From Montifringilla adamsi (taxonomy: Eukaryota > Chordata > Aves > Passeriformes > Passeridae): 64,000 nucleotides of DNA. Each line of letters opens with the position of its first letter. Positions within the stretch are counted from its first letter, which is position 1. A program made the translations under genes and the position numbers. The notes beneath the pieces are model-generated. The model ran no database searches. It was not told where the DNA came from and saw nothing but the letters and a program-made list of their open reading frames with translations. Shown here piece by piece: positions 1 through 10,866 of this stretch. The DNA is taken from the NCBI GenBank assembly GCA_017590115.1, contig JAGGNK010003335.1, forward strand, positions 10,168,286 through 10,232,285. The letters are read 5' to 3'.

Positions 1-1790
1 GTTTAAAACAAAACCCCTACAATACTGTGCTTTATCACCATTCTGTTGGGAAAAAATGCAAAGAAGAAGTAGGTGTAGGGCTTCGTTCCACACCGTAGGG
101 TTACCAATAGGGACAGAAAGAGAAGGTTTGGGACACATGGGTTTATGTGGATCATATGACCTCAATATTGATCACATGTTATTTACATGTGCTTGGAAAA
201 CATGATCACACACATGTTAATCACATGTGAATAAATGAGACTGGATCCTGAAGTCATGAGAGCTGCTTGAAACTCCATGTGTAAAATCAGTAGGCAAGCC
301 TTAAACCACGTAAGCTTTTTCTGGGAGTGGAAGATCGCAGTGAAGAATCCTGGCTGCTACAAAAAAGGATCTCCTCTCTAGACCTTGCTCAGCGGCTGCA
401 CCATGTCTGCAACAAAAGTGTGACATGAAATGTCAGAGAAGTCAACATAAACATCACCTGACCCCTCTCCTACCTGCAGAAAGACCAAGAAATTGCATTG
501 CTTACTTGTTCTCACAACTGCAGCCAGGGAAACATGCCCACATATTGCCCACCCAAGTTCTATCCATTTTTGTCTCTTGGGCTCTTTTGCACCTACTGTA
601 AACAAGCTGAGCTGCCCAGCTGCTGCATGAGCATCTCCCTCCTTTTTCCATGGTGCCCATGGTCCAGGGATGAGGCAGGGCAGGCAGGGCTGATCACCAG
701 CCCAGCTTCCTACATCCTGCCCATGGTGGGCACAGATCCCTCCAGCACAGGCTGGAACACTCACCTTTCCTCAACAGCCAAGGTCCAGAGCTAAGTTGGA
801 GAGGTTGGAGGCTATTTCATATTTTTCCTCACACAGGCATGATAAAACCTTCCCATTTCGGTCTACTTTGAGCTTAGCTTAGTTTAGTTTGCAGTTGGGG
901 GATTTTCAGAATGATGAGTGCTTATGAAGAGGTGTGAGGGCCTAGCTGGAAATAAGGTTTGTGCCCAAGGTTTTTAGCCAGAGCCTAGCAAAACTTCTGC
1001 TGTTTCCCAGGCTTATTTTCGTTGGTCCCAGATGATGTTCCATGCCTGTACTGATTACTGTGCATCCTAGTTTTAAACTGTTTACCTATATATTGCCCAA
1101 CAAGTTTTTTATCCAGAGAAATTCCTGTGAAGAAACAGTAGATACATTAGTGGATCTGAACTCAAACTCCAAAGGCAAACGCTCCTGCTTTGCTGAATAT
1201 TTTGATATGTCATGACATCCCACAAGGTGCTGGACATTCAATCCATGGCTCCAGCTGCATTGCCAGGCAGTGGGACATCCCAGGCAGTGTCCTGCGCTGG
1301 GCAGCAATGTCCCTGCTGCTCTTGTCCCCACTGTGAACATGCAGCAGCCACCCCTTCACATGGGCCCAGGTTTTTTTCATACACACTCACCTCCAGCACT
1401 GCACATAGCTAGAAACCACCCACCAATTCCTGAGCTTTCCTGAGCCCCCTCTACTTGCCACAGCAGGAGAGACAGAGACACTGTAATGGGCACTTTTCTA
1501 GAAGGACCTGATTTTGAAAACAAGCACAGGATGAACTTTTTGCAGGCTATGAAATGGGCTTGCAAGCAATGCCTTGTGTTGTTGAAGTGTAACGACAAGG
1601 TAGACTCTAAATTTTGTGGCAGATGGATGTGATTCCTGGGGCTTTAGCAAGGTATTGGGAGAAAGAAAGTTTTGTCCTAGACCAGGATGGCAAGCTGCTT
1701 TCAGGGACACCCAGGTGTGTCATGCAATTAAAAGAGCTTTATCAAAGACACACATTTTCCAGTCCTCTTCTCCAGTGAAAGAATTTTGGT

Positions 1791-1796
<6 letters not shown>

Positions 1797-1823
<27 letters not shown>
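1797..1823. repeat. Poly(A) tract, 27 nt
   Basis: An uninterrupted run of 27 A inside the GRIA1 intron. It may be a retroposon tail or simple slippage; I see no recognisable element body next to it. Confidence 0.9.
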
Positions 1824-1824
<1 letters not shown>

Positions 1825-3008
1825 TCTGCTAGTGCCTTGCCCTGGCTTTGCTGGAAATTGGCAGATTTTCAAATCAAAGTTGTCTTATGCTGAGCAGCCC
1901 CATCCCCAGCCATCCATGTGCTCCTGCACATCCCTGGCAGCACTCTGAGACAATGGCCAGTGCTGTCCTTCATTGCTGAGCTTCAGGCCTTGCCCCACTA
2001 AAGTCTGCCCAGCTTTGGGGGTAGAAGCTCAGCTTCAGGAGCTGCCACGTGCTCTAAGGACAGTTCATCTTCTAGAGAGTGCAACAACTCAAGGTGCCAT
2101 CACCCTGTGCTGCCAATGGGCTCTGCTCACACTGGGTGGCAGAAGGGACCAGCCCTGCTGGGAAACTCAGCAAATTTGGCCTGATGCTTGTCAGCCAACA
2201 AGGATTAAATAGTGACAAAGGGGATGATGGTGCCATGTTTGAGAGTAACAGACGGGAAGGTGCCTGGTTGCTGCAGCAACAAGGCTGGGAAGATGGGTTT
2301 TTCTTTTGGGAAGATGGGTTTTTCTCTCTCTTTTCACCTGCCAATCTTCCCCCCACGTCAGGGCTCTGCTGCTGCGGGAGACGAGCAGTGACATTTACAC
2401 TCCCACTAACAAGCTGGTTCAGTGATGGGCAGCTCTGCAGGAGAGCATCTGGAGTCACAGAGCCTGAGCAGAGAGGAGGGGAGTGTCCTCTCAAGCACAC
2501 AGAATAATTTGGGACTTTTTTGTTATTATGAGCATTACTGGGTACAGGATCATGCACGGAAACAGCAGGCAGAGCCTCAGTGGTGCACTCAGGGCTTTTG
2601 ACCCTTCATGTGAGTCAGGTCCTGCAGCTGATGGGAGCAATGAGATGTCACTCCTGCCCAAAGAACACCTCTGCATGTCCTGCTGGGAGAGGGAAGGAAG
2701 AAAAGGGAGAGAGAAGGAAGAAAAGGATATTAAAAGGATTTGCAAGAAGTCAAGCATCACCGCAGGAGCAGTTTCACTTCTCAGCCTGCTCATAGTAGCA
2801 GGCTGTGCCATCAGCCATGCTCCTGCAGTTCAGCATTCCTCAGTGCCCCAGCAATCTGCCTTTGGCTCCTTGGGAGAAACCTTACTAAGGAAACAGCAGT
2901 GAAACTCAGGCTGCTTTTTCCTTACCTCTATCTTTGCCCACCACTGTGTCTCTCAGTGCTTTCCTTTGCCTTCTGGATAAGACAACATTCAGTTCACCCA
3001 GAGTGTCA

Positions 3009-3062
3009 CAGTAATAATAGGGATAGCAGTAATAAGAGTAATAACAATAACAATAATAACGC
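3009..3062. repeat. Imperfect AAT/AAC simple repeat
   Basis: An impure run of taa, taat and aac units in the GRIA1 intron. It is an ordinary microsatellite. Confidence 0.75.
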
Positions 3063-5289
3063 TACTGCAAAGTAAATGTAAGAAAAACATAACAGCTCCA
3101 AAATGAATTGTAGTGGTGGTGCAGGAAACTGCTTTGGGTCATCTCCTCTCTCTTACTGGTTGTTTTGCTGCTGGCATGAGGAGGAAAATGAGAATTAAGA
3201 ACAAGCAACCTTTCCTGGTTGCCAGACTGCTCTGCTGCAGCCAGTTGAGGAGGTGCCTCACTGAACCATGAACCCCAAACTGGGGGTGGAAATAAATACC
3301 ATGGCAAATAAACCCTGAAATTTGTGTATGCTTGTGCCAAACAGAGCCAAGGAAGGCAGATTTCCTAAGGATCTATGGCTGCAAGTCAAAGACTATAGTA
3401 TGGATTGCACTGGTCCATTTATTTGAAGGACAGCACCAATGGGTTTTCTCTTGTCTAGAGTGTCATCCTTTTGCACAAAGCTTGGACATTCCTGATACTG
3501 TGAAGATTTCCACCCTATTGTTAAATCAAGGTGAAAGTGTAGGCTGACAATTATTAGTAATACACAGATAAACAGGCTGCTCCACCTGCATTCCTGTCCC
3601 AGTTCTTCCCTCTGAGCAGAGAGCATGTGCTAATCAGCCACATTTCATTAAGAAGCCAGGCTGAAAGATTAGGATGCTGAGAAGGGCAGCCCCCTTTCAA
3701 TGTCTTTACCCCTCCCTGAAGCTGGGGCCACTCCTTCAGACTGAATTTTAAAGAACAAAGTACCTGATATGTTGTAACACATTTTCCTCTACGTAATTGC
3801 TCTGCTTTTCTACATCTCCACTAAAAAACTCCCAGCATTTCTCAATAGGTGCTTAAAAGTACACCCAACAATCTGCAGAGAAGAGATGACCAAACAAATA
3901 TACAGTCAAGCCTGGGGGGAAAACTGCATGAAGGCAGATTAGAAAAAGACCAGAGAAATAATCTTTCAAAAATTGAAACTGCAGAAATTAAGAGGACATT
4001 TGCAGAAATCTCTCATTACAGAGAGCACACAGGAAGCATCAAGATTACAACCTGACCAGTGCATGAAGGTTATACAAGGGAGAAACCCAATCTTTCCACC
4101 AGCACATGGTGACCATGATGAGTCCCTTATCAAAGTGATCAATCAGCAAAGCACAGAAAATGAGGTCACTCATGGAGTTTTTTTCCAGCAAATGAAACTC
4201 AGCAGGGATAGCCCCATAACAACCTTTGCATCTTTCAGCAGAGGGTTCAGGATGGAAAGTTGCTCCCCATGGTACCAAAGCCCACAGTGGGAGCTCCAGC
4301 TGGGAAGAAGCTTGGCAGCTTGCATGGGCAGTGGGTCAGATGAAGGTGAAATGGAAGAAAAAATATCTTTTTAGCATTCTTGACTGGAACCCACTTTTCT
4401 CCTAACTAAAAAGAAAATCATATTCTCTTCTGTTACAGGAGGTTTTTTTAATTGTGAAAATTGAGATGTTTTCATGCGTTGAGGGTTGACTTTTTTGCCA
4501 TCAAACCCTAATACAGAAAGAGTCCTTTGCAAAACGTACTTGCCAGAAAGGCTGTACTAGTGTCAGGCAGACTGCCCTGTACTGAAACCTTCTGTGCTCA
4601 TGTTGAAGTTCCAGTTTGGACCCTTTCGACATCACTCCAATATCCTTTTCTGTTTCCTGAATCCCCTCCCTTCCCAAAAACTGTGGGTTGCTTCTTGTAA
4701 AACCTGCCAAGAAAAGCAAGTGAATCAACTGTGCTACGAGGGCAAGGAACAGGCTGTGCCACCCACCAGTCCACGTGTCCATGGAGCAGCAGAGAGGAAC
4801 ACCAAGAACTGTGCAGAGGCTTCCTCACCAGCTGCAGACACTTCCACAGGCACCAGTGTTCTCCTTTAACTGTGTGGCTACATCTCAAAAGAGCCACGTG
4901 CAATCTTCCTCCCACATCCACAGAGCAACGCTGTCAGTGCTGCTCAGACTCTGGTGGCCCCAGCAGATTTGCACTGAGCTGCTGGGCTGGCCCTGGGGAA
5001 TCTGTACTGTCAAATAGGTATCGAGTCAAAATTGCAGAGCATCAGCAAGCATGGAGCAGGGGACTCTGTCTGGTTCACTGTAGAGAAAGCTGCCCTAGAA
5101 ACGGGAGCCTTGCACACGGAGCTGAGCCAAGTTTGGGATCCTGTTGCTGCCCAGATTATCTTCACACCCTGGTCATCGTGGAAGAGAAGGTTTTGAAAGC
5201 TGCAGGGGGTGACATCAGGGTTAGATGTGGGAACTTGGTTTCCCTCACAGTGAAATGAGCATTTCTGAGCTTTGTCTCTTCCCCAGAGA

Positions 5290-5470
5290 GCCGTGACAAT
5301 TCATTAGGCAATTGTAAAATCAGAAAGTAGCTGCTGACTAAAAGTTGCGGCTCATTAATAGCCCTATTTATTGCCAACCAAATAATTAGCTTAGACGTGC
5401 ATCAGCAGGTCTTGATTGCATATGAAATAACTGCCTTATTACATAGAAATCAAATGAGGTTCTGAGGACA
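5290..5470. promoter_or_regulatory. Candidate conserved non-coding element
   Basis: An AT-rich block about 0.6 kb before the GRIA1 TM4 exon. It has several homeodomain-type cores (CATTAATAG, AATAATTAG) and an octamer-like TTGCATATGAAAT, unlike the GC-richer flanking intron. Conservation is inferred from composition only; an ordinary AT-rich intron segment is the alternative. Confidence 0.25.
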
Positions 5471-6013
5471 GCTCAGGTGTCACCTCAACCCCAGAATCGA
5501 AAAGGAAGAGAAAAAAAGGAAAAAAATCCCATCCACTTCAATGTGTTGCTCAGCAACAGAATTTGCGGGGGAAACAATCTAGGAATGAAGGAATGAGCAT
5601 TTCCAAGAGAACAGGTTATTTCAGGCAAGACATCAGGGACAAGCAAATGTCACAGAGGAGGAAAACTTCAATTTTTTTTCCTCCTTTAATCAATAATTCA
5701 AACTAGACATTTTGGATAAAACAAGCATTTAAGTTAGCTGATTGAAAAACAGAGATCCCAAACCTTTACCAAGAGTCACATTGCTGAGGAAATGTTTATT
5801 TGTTTGTGTGAGGGAAACGTTAGATTTACTAGACACTGAATTAAAAATTTAAAAACTCTCTTAGAAATGTCACTTGTTCATTTAAAGAGGAAGATGATGT
5901 AATGCCAGTACTGCTATATTGTGCAGCACCCTTCCCAGAGCAATCCCATATTAATTGTGTTGTTCTCCTTTCCCTTGTGCCCTCCTTTCCCTCCCTTCTC
6001 CTCTTTCTTCCAG

Positions 6014-6148
6014 GACAAGACGAGTGCGCTGAGTCTCAGCAATGTGGCGGGGGTTTTCTATATCCTCATCGGTGGGCTCGGACTCGCCATGCTGGTTGCC
6101 TTAATCGAGTTTTGTTACAAGTCCAGAAGTGAATCAAAGCGGATGAAG
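6014..6148 (+). CDS. GRIA1: GRIA1 (GluA1) exon encoding TM4 and start of C-tail
   Basis: This 135-bp exon in phase 0 encodes 45 residues, from [15 protein letters not shown] through [19 protein letters not shown] to [11 protein letters not shown]. It is the end of the ligand-binding region, the fourth membrane helix and the membrane-proximal tail of an AMPA-type glutamate receptor, a tetrameric ligand-gated cation channel of excitatory synapses. The Ile in YILIGG and the string SRSESKRMK point to GluA1 rather than GluA2, GluA3 or GluA4. A long pyrimidine tract ending in ttccag precedes it and AAG|gtggca follows. The cysteine in EFCYKS corresponds to the known palmitoylation site, and the two serines in RSESK to the PKC sites Ser816 and Ser818. 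All are intact. Earlier exons are outside the window. Confidence 0.97.
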
Positions 6149-8092
6149 GTGGCAACCCGTTCCACGGCCTTTCACACCTTCTCTCTGATCCTCCCCCGAC
6201 TCCAAAGCTGCCTTCAGAGACGGATGCAGCCCAGACCATGGGTGGAAAGCCAAGACATAGGGATAATGAAGTGACTGTGTCACTCAACTTGCTAGAAAGG
6301 CATAGGAGCTTCTGAGGAAGCTGAAAGAGGGTCAAGTGGGCTGTCATGGGGAGCTGATGCAAGATCAGACATGTGGCAGAATGTTAATCCAAAATCCAGA
6401 CAAAGAGCAAAACCACAGCACAAGCAGCAACAGAAACACATTGAAATTCCTTAAAATTAATGAAGGCAGAGTATGGCAATGTGTGTGCAGCATGGATGAA
6501 GTGTGCTGGGGCTGGTGTGATACAGCCGGTGCTGCAATATGGAAAAATCCCCAAACCCAGGCTCTTAACAGCAAGATAAAACTGGGAGAGTGAAGTAATG
6601 ATTCACATCCTGTTGTTCCCTTTGCTGGCACCCTGCTGGCACCATTTTCAGGCTGACAACACCAATACATGCTCAGAGCATTGTTGCCCTGCAATGGATG
6701 ATGTGGGCCTCCAAATGCCAGAATTATGGATCCTCTTTGAGGGAAATTTAATTCCAGTGTCTCCCGTAATGGTTTTTTTTAATTCCACCCTGTCATGGTC
6801 TTGCAGAAGCATATTTCCTACAGCCCAGGAGATCTGTTTCAGCCCTAAATTCTGGTGTGCCTGAATTTCTGAGTGTTGTGTCAAAAGTCGAATAGATTTG
6901 AGAGTCTTGAAGATAGACATTTAATGCAGCACCTGTGGAGCACCTGTATCTGGACAATCCCTTATACAGATATCGTGGTGTTCAAGGAGGCAGAGGGATG
7001 TGTGACACATCCCTTGTGTTCCTCATCTTGACCTCTCCCATGAGCATGGAATTTGTTATGGAAATATGAAGCATGCAGTGAGTTTCAAACAATCCAAATA
7101 GGTTTTTATTTCACTGAAACTCACCCAAGATCAAAAGGAAAATAAGCAACTGCTTGTTTGGGTTTTATGTCGCCATTTCACAGCACGCTCAATGTTTTGT
7201 CAGCAATAATAACATTTCTAATGCACTGAAAATGTGCTAGAGATCTTTTCCCATTGAGGTTCAGGAAATTCCACAGGCAATGAGAGCTACTTTGAGCACA
7301 GGGGTAAAATAATATGAACAGTGTCCATGGGACTACAAAGATTAGATTATAATTTGTGCCCACTGTAAAGGTATGGCACAAATGCGCTGCAAAAAAAAGT
7401 GTCAGAATGTAGTAGCTCAGTAGCTATTCCAGATTTATCTGTTAGGGATAATTCTTCACCTGAATATCCCAGTCCAGAAAGAATGATGGTACTTTTGAGA
7501 TAGCTTGAATGCAAAGAAACCAAATTGGCTTTATCTTTTAGTTGAATTGTTCTAGGCAGGTGGTTTCCATAGATCTCTGAAAGTGAATGTTTTGGATGTA
7601 TCTGGAGCAGGAAGATGAAATTTGGTTTCCTGAATTAGGCTTGCATTTCCTAGTTACCTCAGTCATCACTATAGACAAAAACACAGGCACATGCTCAATT
7701 TCTCACATGAGGAAAGTTAAACATATGTTTGCAGTGAATCAGAGTCCACCGTGCATAACAGTCCTGGAGTAGCAATAGCATCTCTATGGGGGAAGTGTGT
7801 AAAATACCTCTGCTCAGATCCAGGATGACTGTTCTTATGTTGTAGAGTTTGAAGAGGTTTTTGGCATATGGCACTGATGCTTTATACCCCAAAATACTGC
7901 TGAAACATTTAATTTTGCATGTAGAAGAGGTGTGAATGAACAGAGCAGATGCAGTGGGGACATGCAGAAAGTGAGAGTCTGAATGGAGGCAAGGAAGGGG
8001 AGAACAGTAACAGAAAGACAACACTGGTTAATATTATAATTTCTCCAACATTGCAAAGGACAGGGGGAGACCCCCCCGTCTTTCCTAAAAAG
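6149..8092 (+). other. Last GRIA1 intron
   Basis: A 1,944-bp intron bounded by AAG|gtggca and ctaaaaag|GG. I saw no coding segment or clear repeat in it. Confidence 0.85.
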
Positions 8093-8281
8093 GGTTTTTG
8101 TTTAATCCCACAGCAATCAATCAACGAAGCCATACGGACATCAACCCTTCCCAGGCCGGCTGCAGCAGGAGGCAGTGGAGAAAATGGACGTGTGGTCAGC
8201 CACGATTTCCCCAAATCCATGCAGACGATCCCATGCATGAGCCACAGCACTGGCATGTCCCTGGGAGCTACGGGATTATAA
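8093..8281 (+). CDS. GRIA1: GRIA1 (GluA1) terminal coding exon, cytoplasmic tail
   Basis: This exon encodes 62 residues plus TAA, starting [15 protein letters not shown] and ending in LGATGL. This is the GluA1-specific long cytoplasmic tail, and it joins the preceding exon in frame. The C-terminal ATGL is the type I PDZ ligand used by SAP97-class scaffolds. The serine in IPQQSIN (Ser831, CaMKII/PKC site) and the TST motif (Thr840) are kept. Where mammalian GluA1, as I remember it, has LPRNSGAG with Ser845 (the PKA site), this sequence reads [14 protein letters not shown]. Ser845 and the neighbouring residues are therefore absent and the segment is about four residues shorter. The rest of the tail ([17 protein letters not shown] and PCMSHSTG) is close to mammalian. 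The reading frame is open and no break is visible. Confidence 0.96.
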   Translation, partial: GFCLIPQQSINEAIRTSTLPRPAAAGGSGENGRVVSHDFPKSMQTIPCMSHSTGMSLGATGL

Positions 8282-8421
8282 TTGGCCTTTTGACCCATTC
8301 CCTGGGTGAGAGCAGGGGCAGCCCAACTCCACCTCTCCAGAGCCAAAAAACATACCCAACACCAACAAGACAAACGATGATGACAGAAGGGACAATTGGA
8401 TGGATCTTCTCAAGGAAATCA

Positions 8422-8427
8422 AATAAA
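8422..8427 (+). terminator. Candidate proximal GRIA1 poly(A) signal
   Basis: AATAAA about 140 bases after the GRIA1 stop codon, followed by T-rich sequence. Its use is an inference. Confidence 0.35.
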
Positions 8428-9949
8428 TTTCCCTTTTTATTTGCAAACAGATCCACTGGCAGGAGAACAGAAACAGGTCTGTACTGCAATAAGGAGAGTG
8501 TAATGGGATTTTACAGACTCGTGAACCATCCCTGATCAAAGAACCACTGGAACACTAATGAGGACTATGCCATTTTGTTTTAACTTGGTTGTTAATAAGT
8601 CTTAGTGTGTGCAATATATATATTTTTTCTTACTAATTCCTGTGGTGTCAGGGTAACATCAGCCCTTTCCCCCTTCCCTGCTCAGTCCTTCAATCTGGTT
8701 TCGTTTGGGATGCAAACCACAATGTCTGAGCTACTAAAGGCAAAAAAGGAAAGACCAATACGTGGCAAGTTGAATTCAGTGCAGGGCGTCAGCACTGACC
8801 TCTTTTGTCCATCGTGGTTCTGCCCTCGTTGTTCTGTGGTGAACTCAGGCTGTGGAGTTAGCACAGCGAGGCAGACGGAGCTGCCCCGGATCTCCCTCAG
8901 CAGGAAGGACTCGATGCAGGAAGAAACCTGAACACAAACACGAGGCTGTTTTACAGGGGGAGAAGTCATGGGTGAGTTTGGAAACCCCAGGTAGCGTGAG
9001 GACAAAGCAGTAATTCTTCCAGAGACGATGAGCGGTGATTCAAGAGGAAAGGCACGTGCCTGGAGTGGAGAGTGGCAGACTGGAGCAGAGGGCTGGCCTA
9101 AGATCACGGTCGGCTGCTGAAGAGGGAAAGTAAATGTGGTATTTATTCCCCTCACGTGTGACTCTCCTGCCCAGGTTATTGGGGGCTAATAAGCAATTGT
9201 GAACCATTTCTTCATTGCTTAGCTTCTGTGTGTGCTCCCTTTCTGGTGGTCACATAAGGGAACCACCTCGGGCCAGGAACAGGCCATCTCCAGACATCCA
9301 GTTCTAGACAGCTGCCAATTAACCAGCGCAACGTGCTACAAGTCATGGGGCTGCAACGGGGACACCCCTGCCCTTCTGCTCTGAAATCCCTTTATGGCCA
9401 TTCTTTTCTAACTCAGAGGGACATTTTGTAGGTTGCTGGCCAGAATGGATTCCTGGAAGGAACTGCTGAAGCAAACCAAGGAGGAGATCATAAAAGAGCT
9501 TAATTCAAGCAACCTTGACATTCAGCAGCATCAGTGCTGGTCACATTCAGCCTCCCTACCAAGCTGGGGCCTGTCTGGGTACAAAGCCAACCGTAGCAGA
9601 TTCCCACTCGTATCCTTAGAGAGGGGGAAGCATCCACAAGTCAGGAAAGCAGGCTGCTGACCCCAAACTTAGTGTTGCAGAAACCCACAGTGCCAGAGGG
9701 GCAGCTGGGGGTCCAGCCACAGGCCTGGAGGTCAAGGGGGCAAGAATGGTTTTCCAGAACCACACAAAAGGTTCACTCTGTGAATCTCTGGCATGGACAG
9801 ACAAATGCTTCCCACCCTGGTGGGCCTGAGAGACCTCAGGGGTGTGACATTCTCAAGTGAAGGATACCCAGGGGAACATCTGGTGAGGGAGAAGATCTGT
9901 GGGTCAGGGGCTACAATGAGCCCACTTGGCCTGGTCCCATCTCACTGCA

Positions 9950-9955
9950 AATAAA
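9950..9955 (+). terminator. Candidate distal GRIA1 poly(A) signal
   Basis: AATAAA about 1.67 kb after the GRIA1 stop. It fits a long 3' UTR but is not proven. Confidence 0.4.
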
Positions 9956-10805
9956 GTTCAAAGGTTCTCACAGAGTCAAACAAATACCTGTCCAGGGACT
10001 GAGCTGCTACTGGAGCATTCTGAGCTGCTTTTTCTCATTTTCTTTGCTCTTTTCTGTTTTTTTGCAACATAGCAAGAGAGGAGCCACGAAAGAAGGGAAG
10101 GTGAAGAGAAAATGATGCAGGCAAATGACTGGCACAGGTCTATGAGGAGAATCTGGAAGTAAGGCTGGAAACCTTACTGTGTGAATACCATGTGTGAATA
10201 CCAATTCCCATTAGTGTATGACTGTGCAGAGTAACACATTTACCACTTCTAACACCAGCCTGGTCTGAAGCATCTGCTCCACTTATCCATTTGTCATGCA
10301 ACAATTTGGAGACCAGCAAGTCAGAGTCAAGGTCCTAAGCCTGGGCACAGCGTGGCTTGTGCCAACGTTTTCCTCTGTCCAAAACTGGGAACATTGTGAT
10401 CTTCATCTCTCATAGCTGAACATGAACTCAGTTAACAGCCACTCCAAGCACCACTTCAGGGTGCTTTCTGTTGTTTATCATTCTTTTTAACGTGCTTTTC
10501 TTAATTTTAATGTCAGTTCTGTGTAACACTAGCACAAGTGGAGGCATCCTTACCAGCACAAGCTCTTTTTTCCATGTCCAGAGCTCTCAGATGAGTCTCC
10601 TGACCCGGCTCTTGTCGTGTTCTGGGCCAGTGTGGTGGGAACAGGCTACTTGTACCCACCAGTGCCCCATCCTCCTCCAGGAACAGGACCCCGTGGCAGC
10701 AGGTCACAGCAGTCTCGTGAGCAGCAGCACTGCTAGAACTGGCCACCTGTGACGTGAAGATGTGAGATGCAGCTGTGAAAGGCTTTTGGTCAGTGGAGGG
10801 GTTAC

Positions 10806-10866
10806 AAAAAAACAAAAAAACAAAAAAAAAAAAAAAGGAAAAGAAAAAAAAGGAGAAAAAAGGTGA
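10806..10866. repeat. A-rich low-complexity tract
   Basis: A-runs separated by single C or G bases over about 60 bases. It is a degraded poly(A)-type simple repeat and the source of a spurious Phe-rich frame on the - strand. Confidence 0.85.

Larger units (their letters stand above)
1..6013 (+). other. GRIA1 intron (3' part), non-coding
   Basis: This stretch lies upstream of the TM4 exon and is read as the 3' part of the preceding GRIA1 intron. I looked for the mutually exclusive flip/flop exons, whose conserved Trp-Trp-Tyr-Asp core would give a tggtggta-like string, and found none, so they probably lie before the window. It contains a poly(A) tract, an AAT/AAC simple repeat and one AT-rich block (about 5290-5470) described separately. 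The open frames here match no family I know. Confidence 0.7.
8282..9955 (+). other. Probable GRIA1 3' UTR
   Basis: Sequence after the GRIA1 stop with no recognisable coding content. Two AATAAA hexamers on the + strand (8422-8427 and 9950-9955) are possible ends, giving a 3' UTR of about 0.15 or 1.7 kb. Mammalian GRIA1 has a long 3' UTR, so the distal site is more likely to be used for the full transcript. Confidence 0.5.

Noticed and set aside
1..6013. GRIA1 flip/flop exons
   Set aside because: Searched for the conserved Trp-Trp-Tyr-Asp coding string and did not find it; they probably lie upstream of the window.
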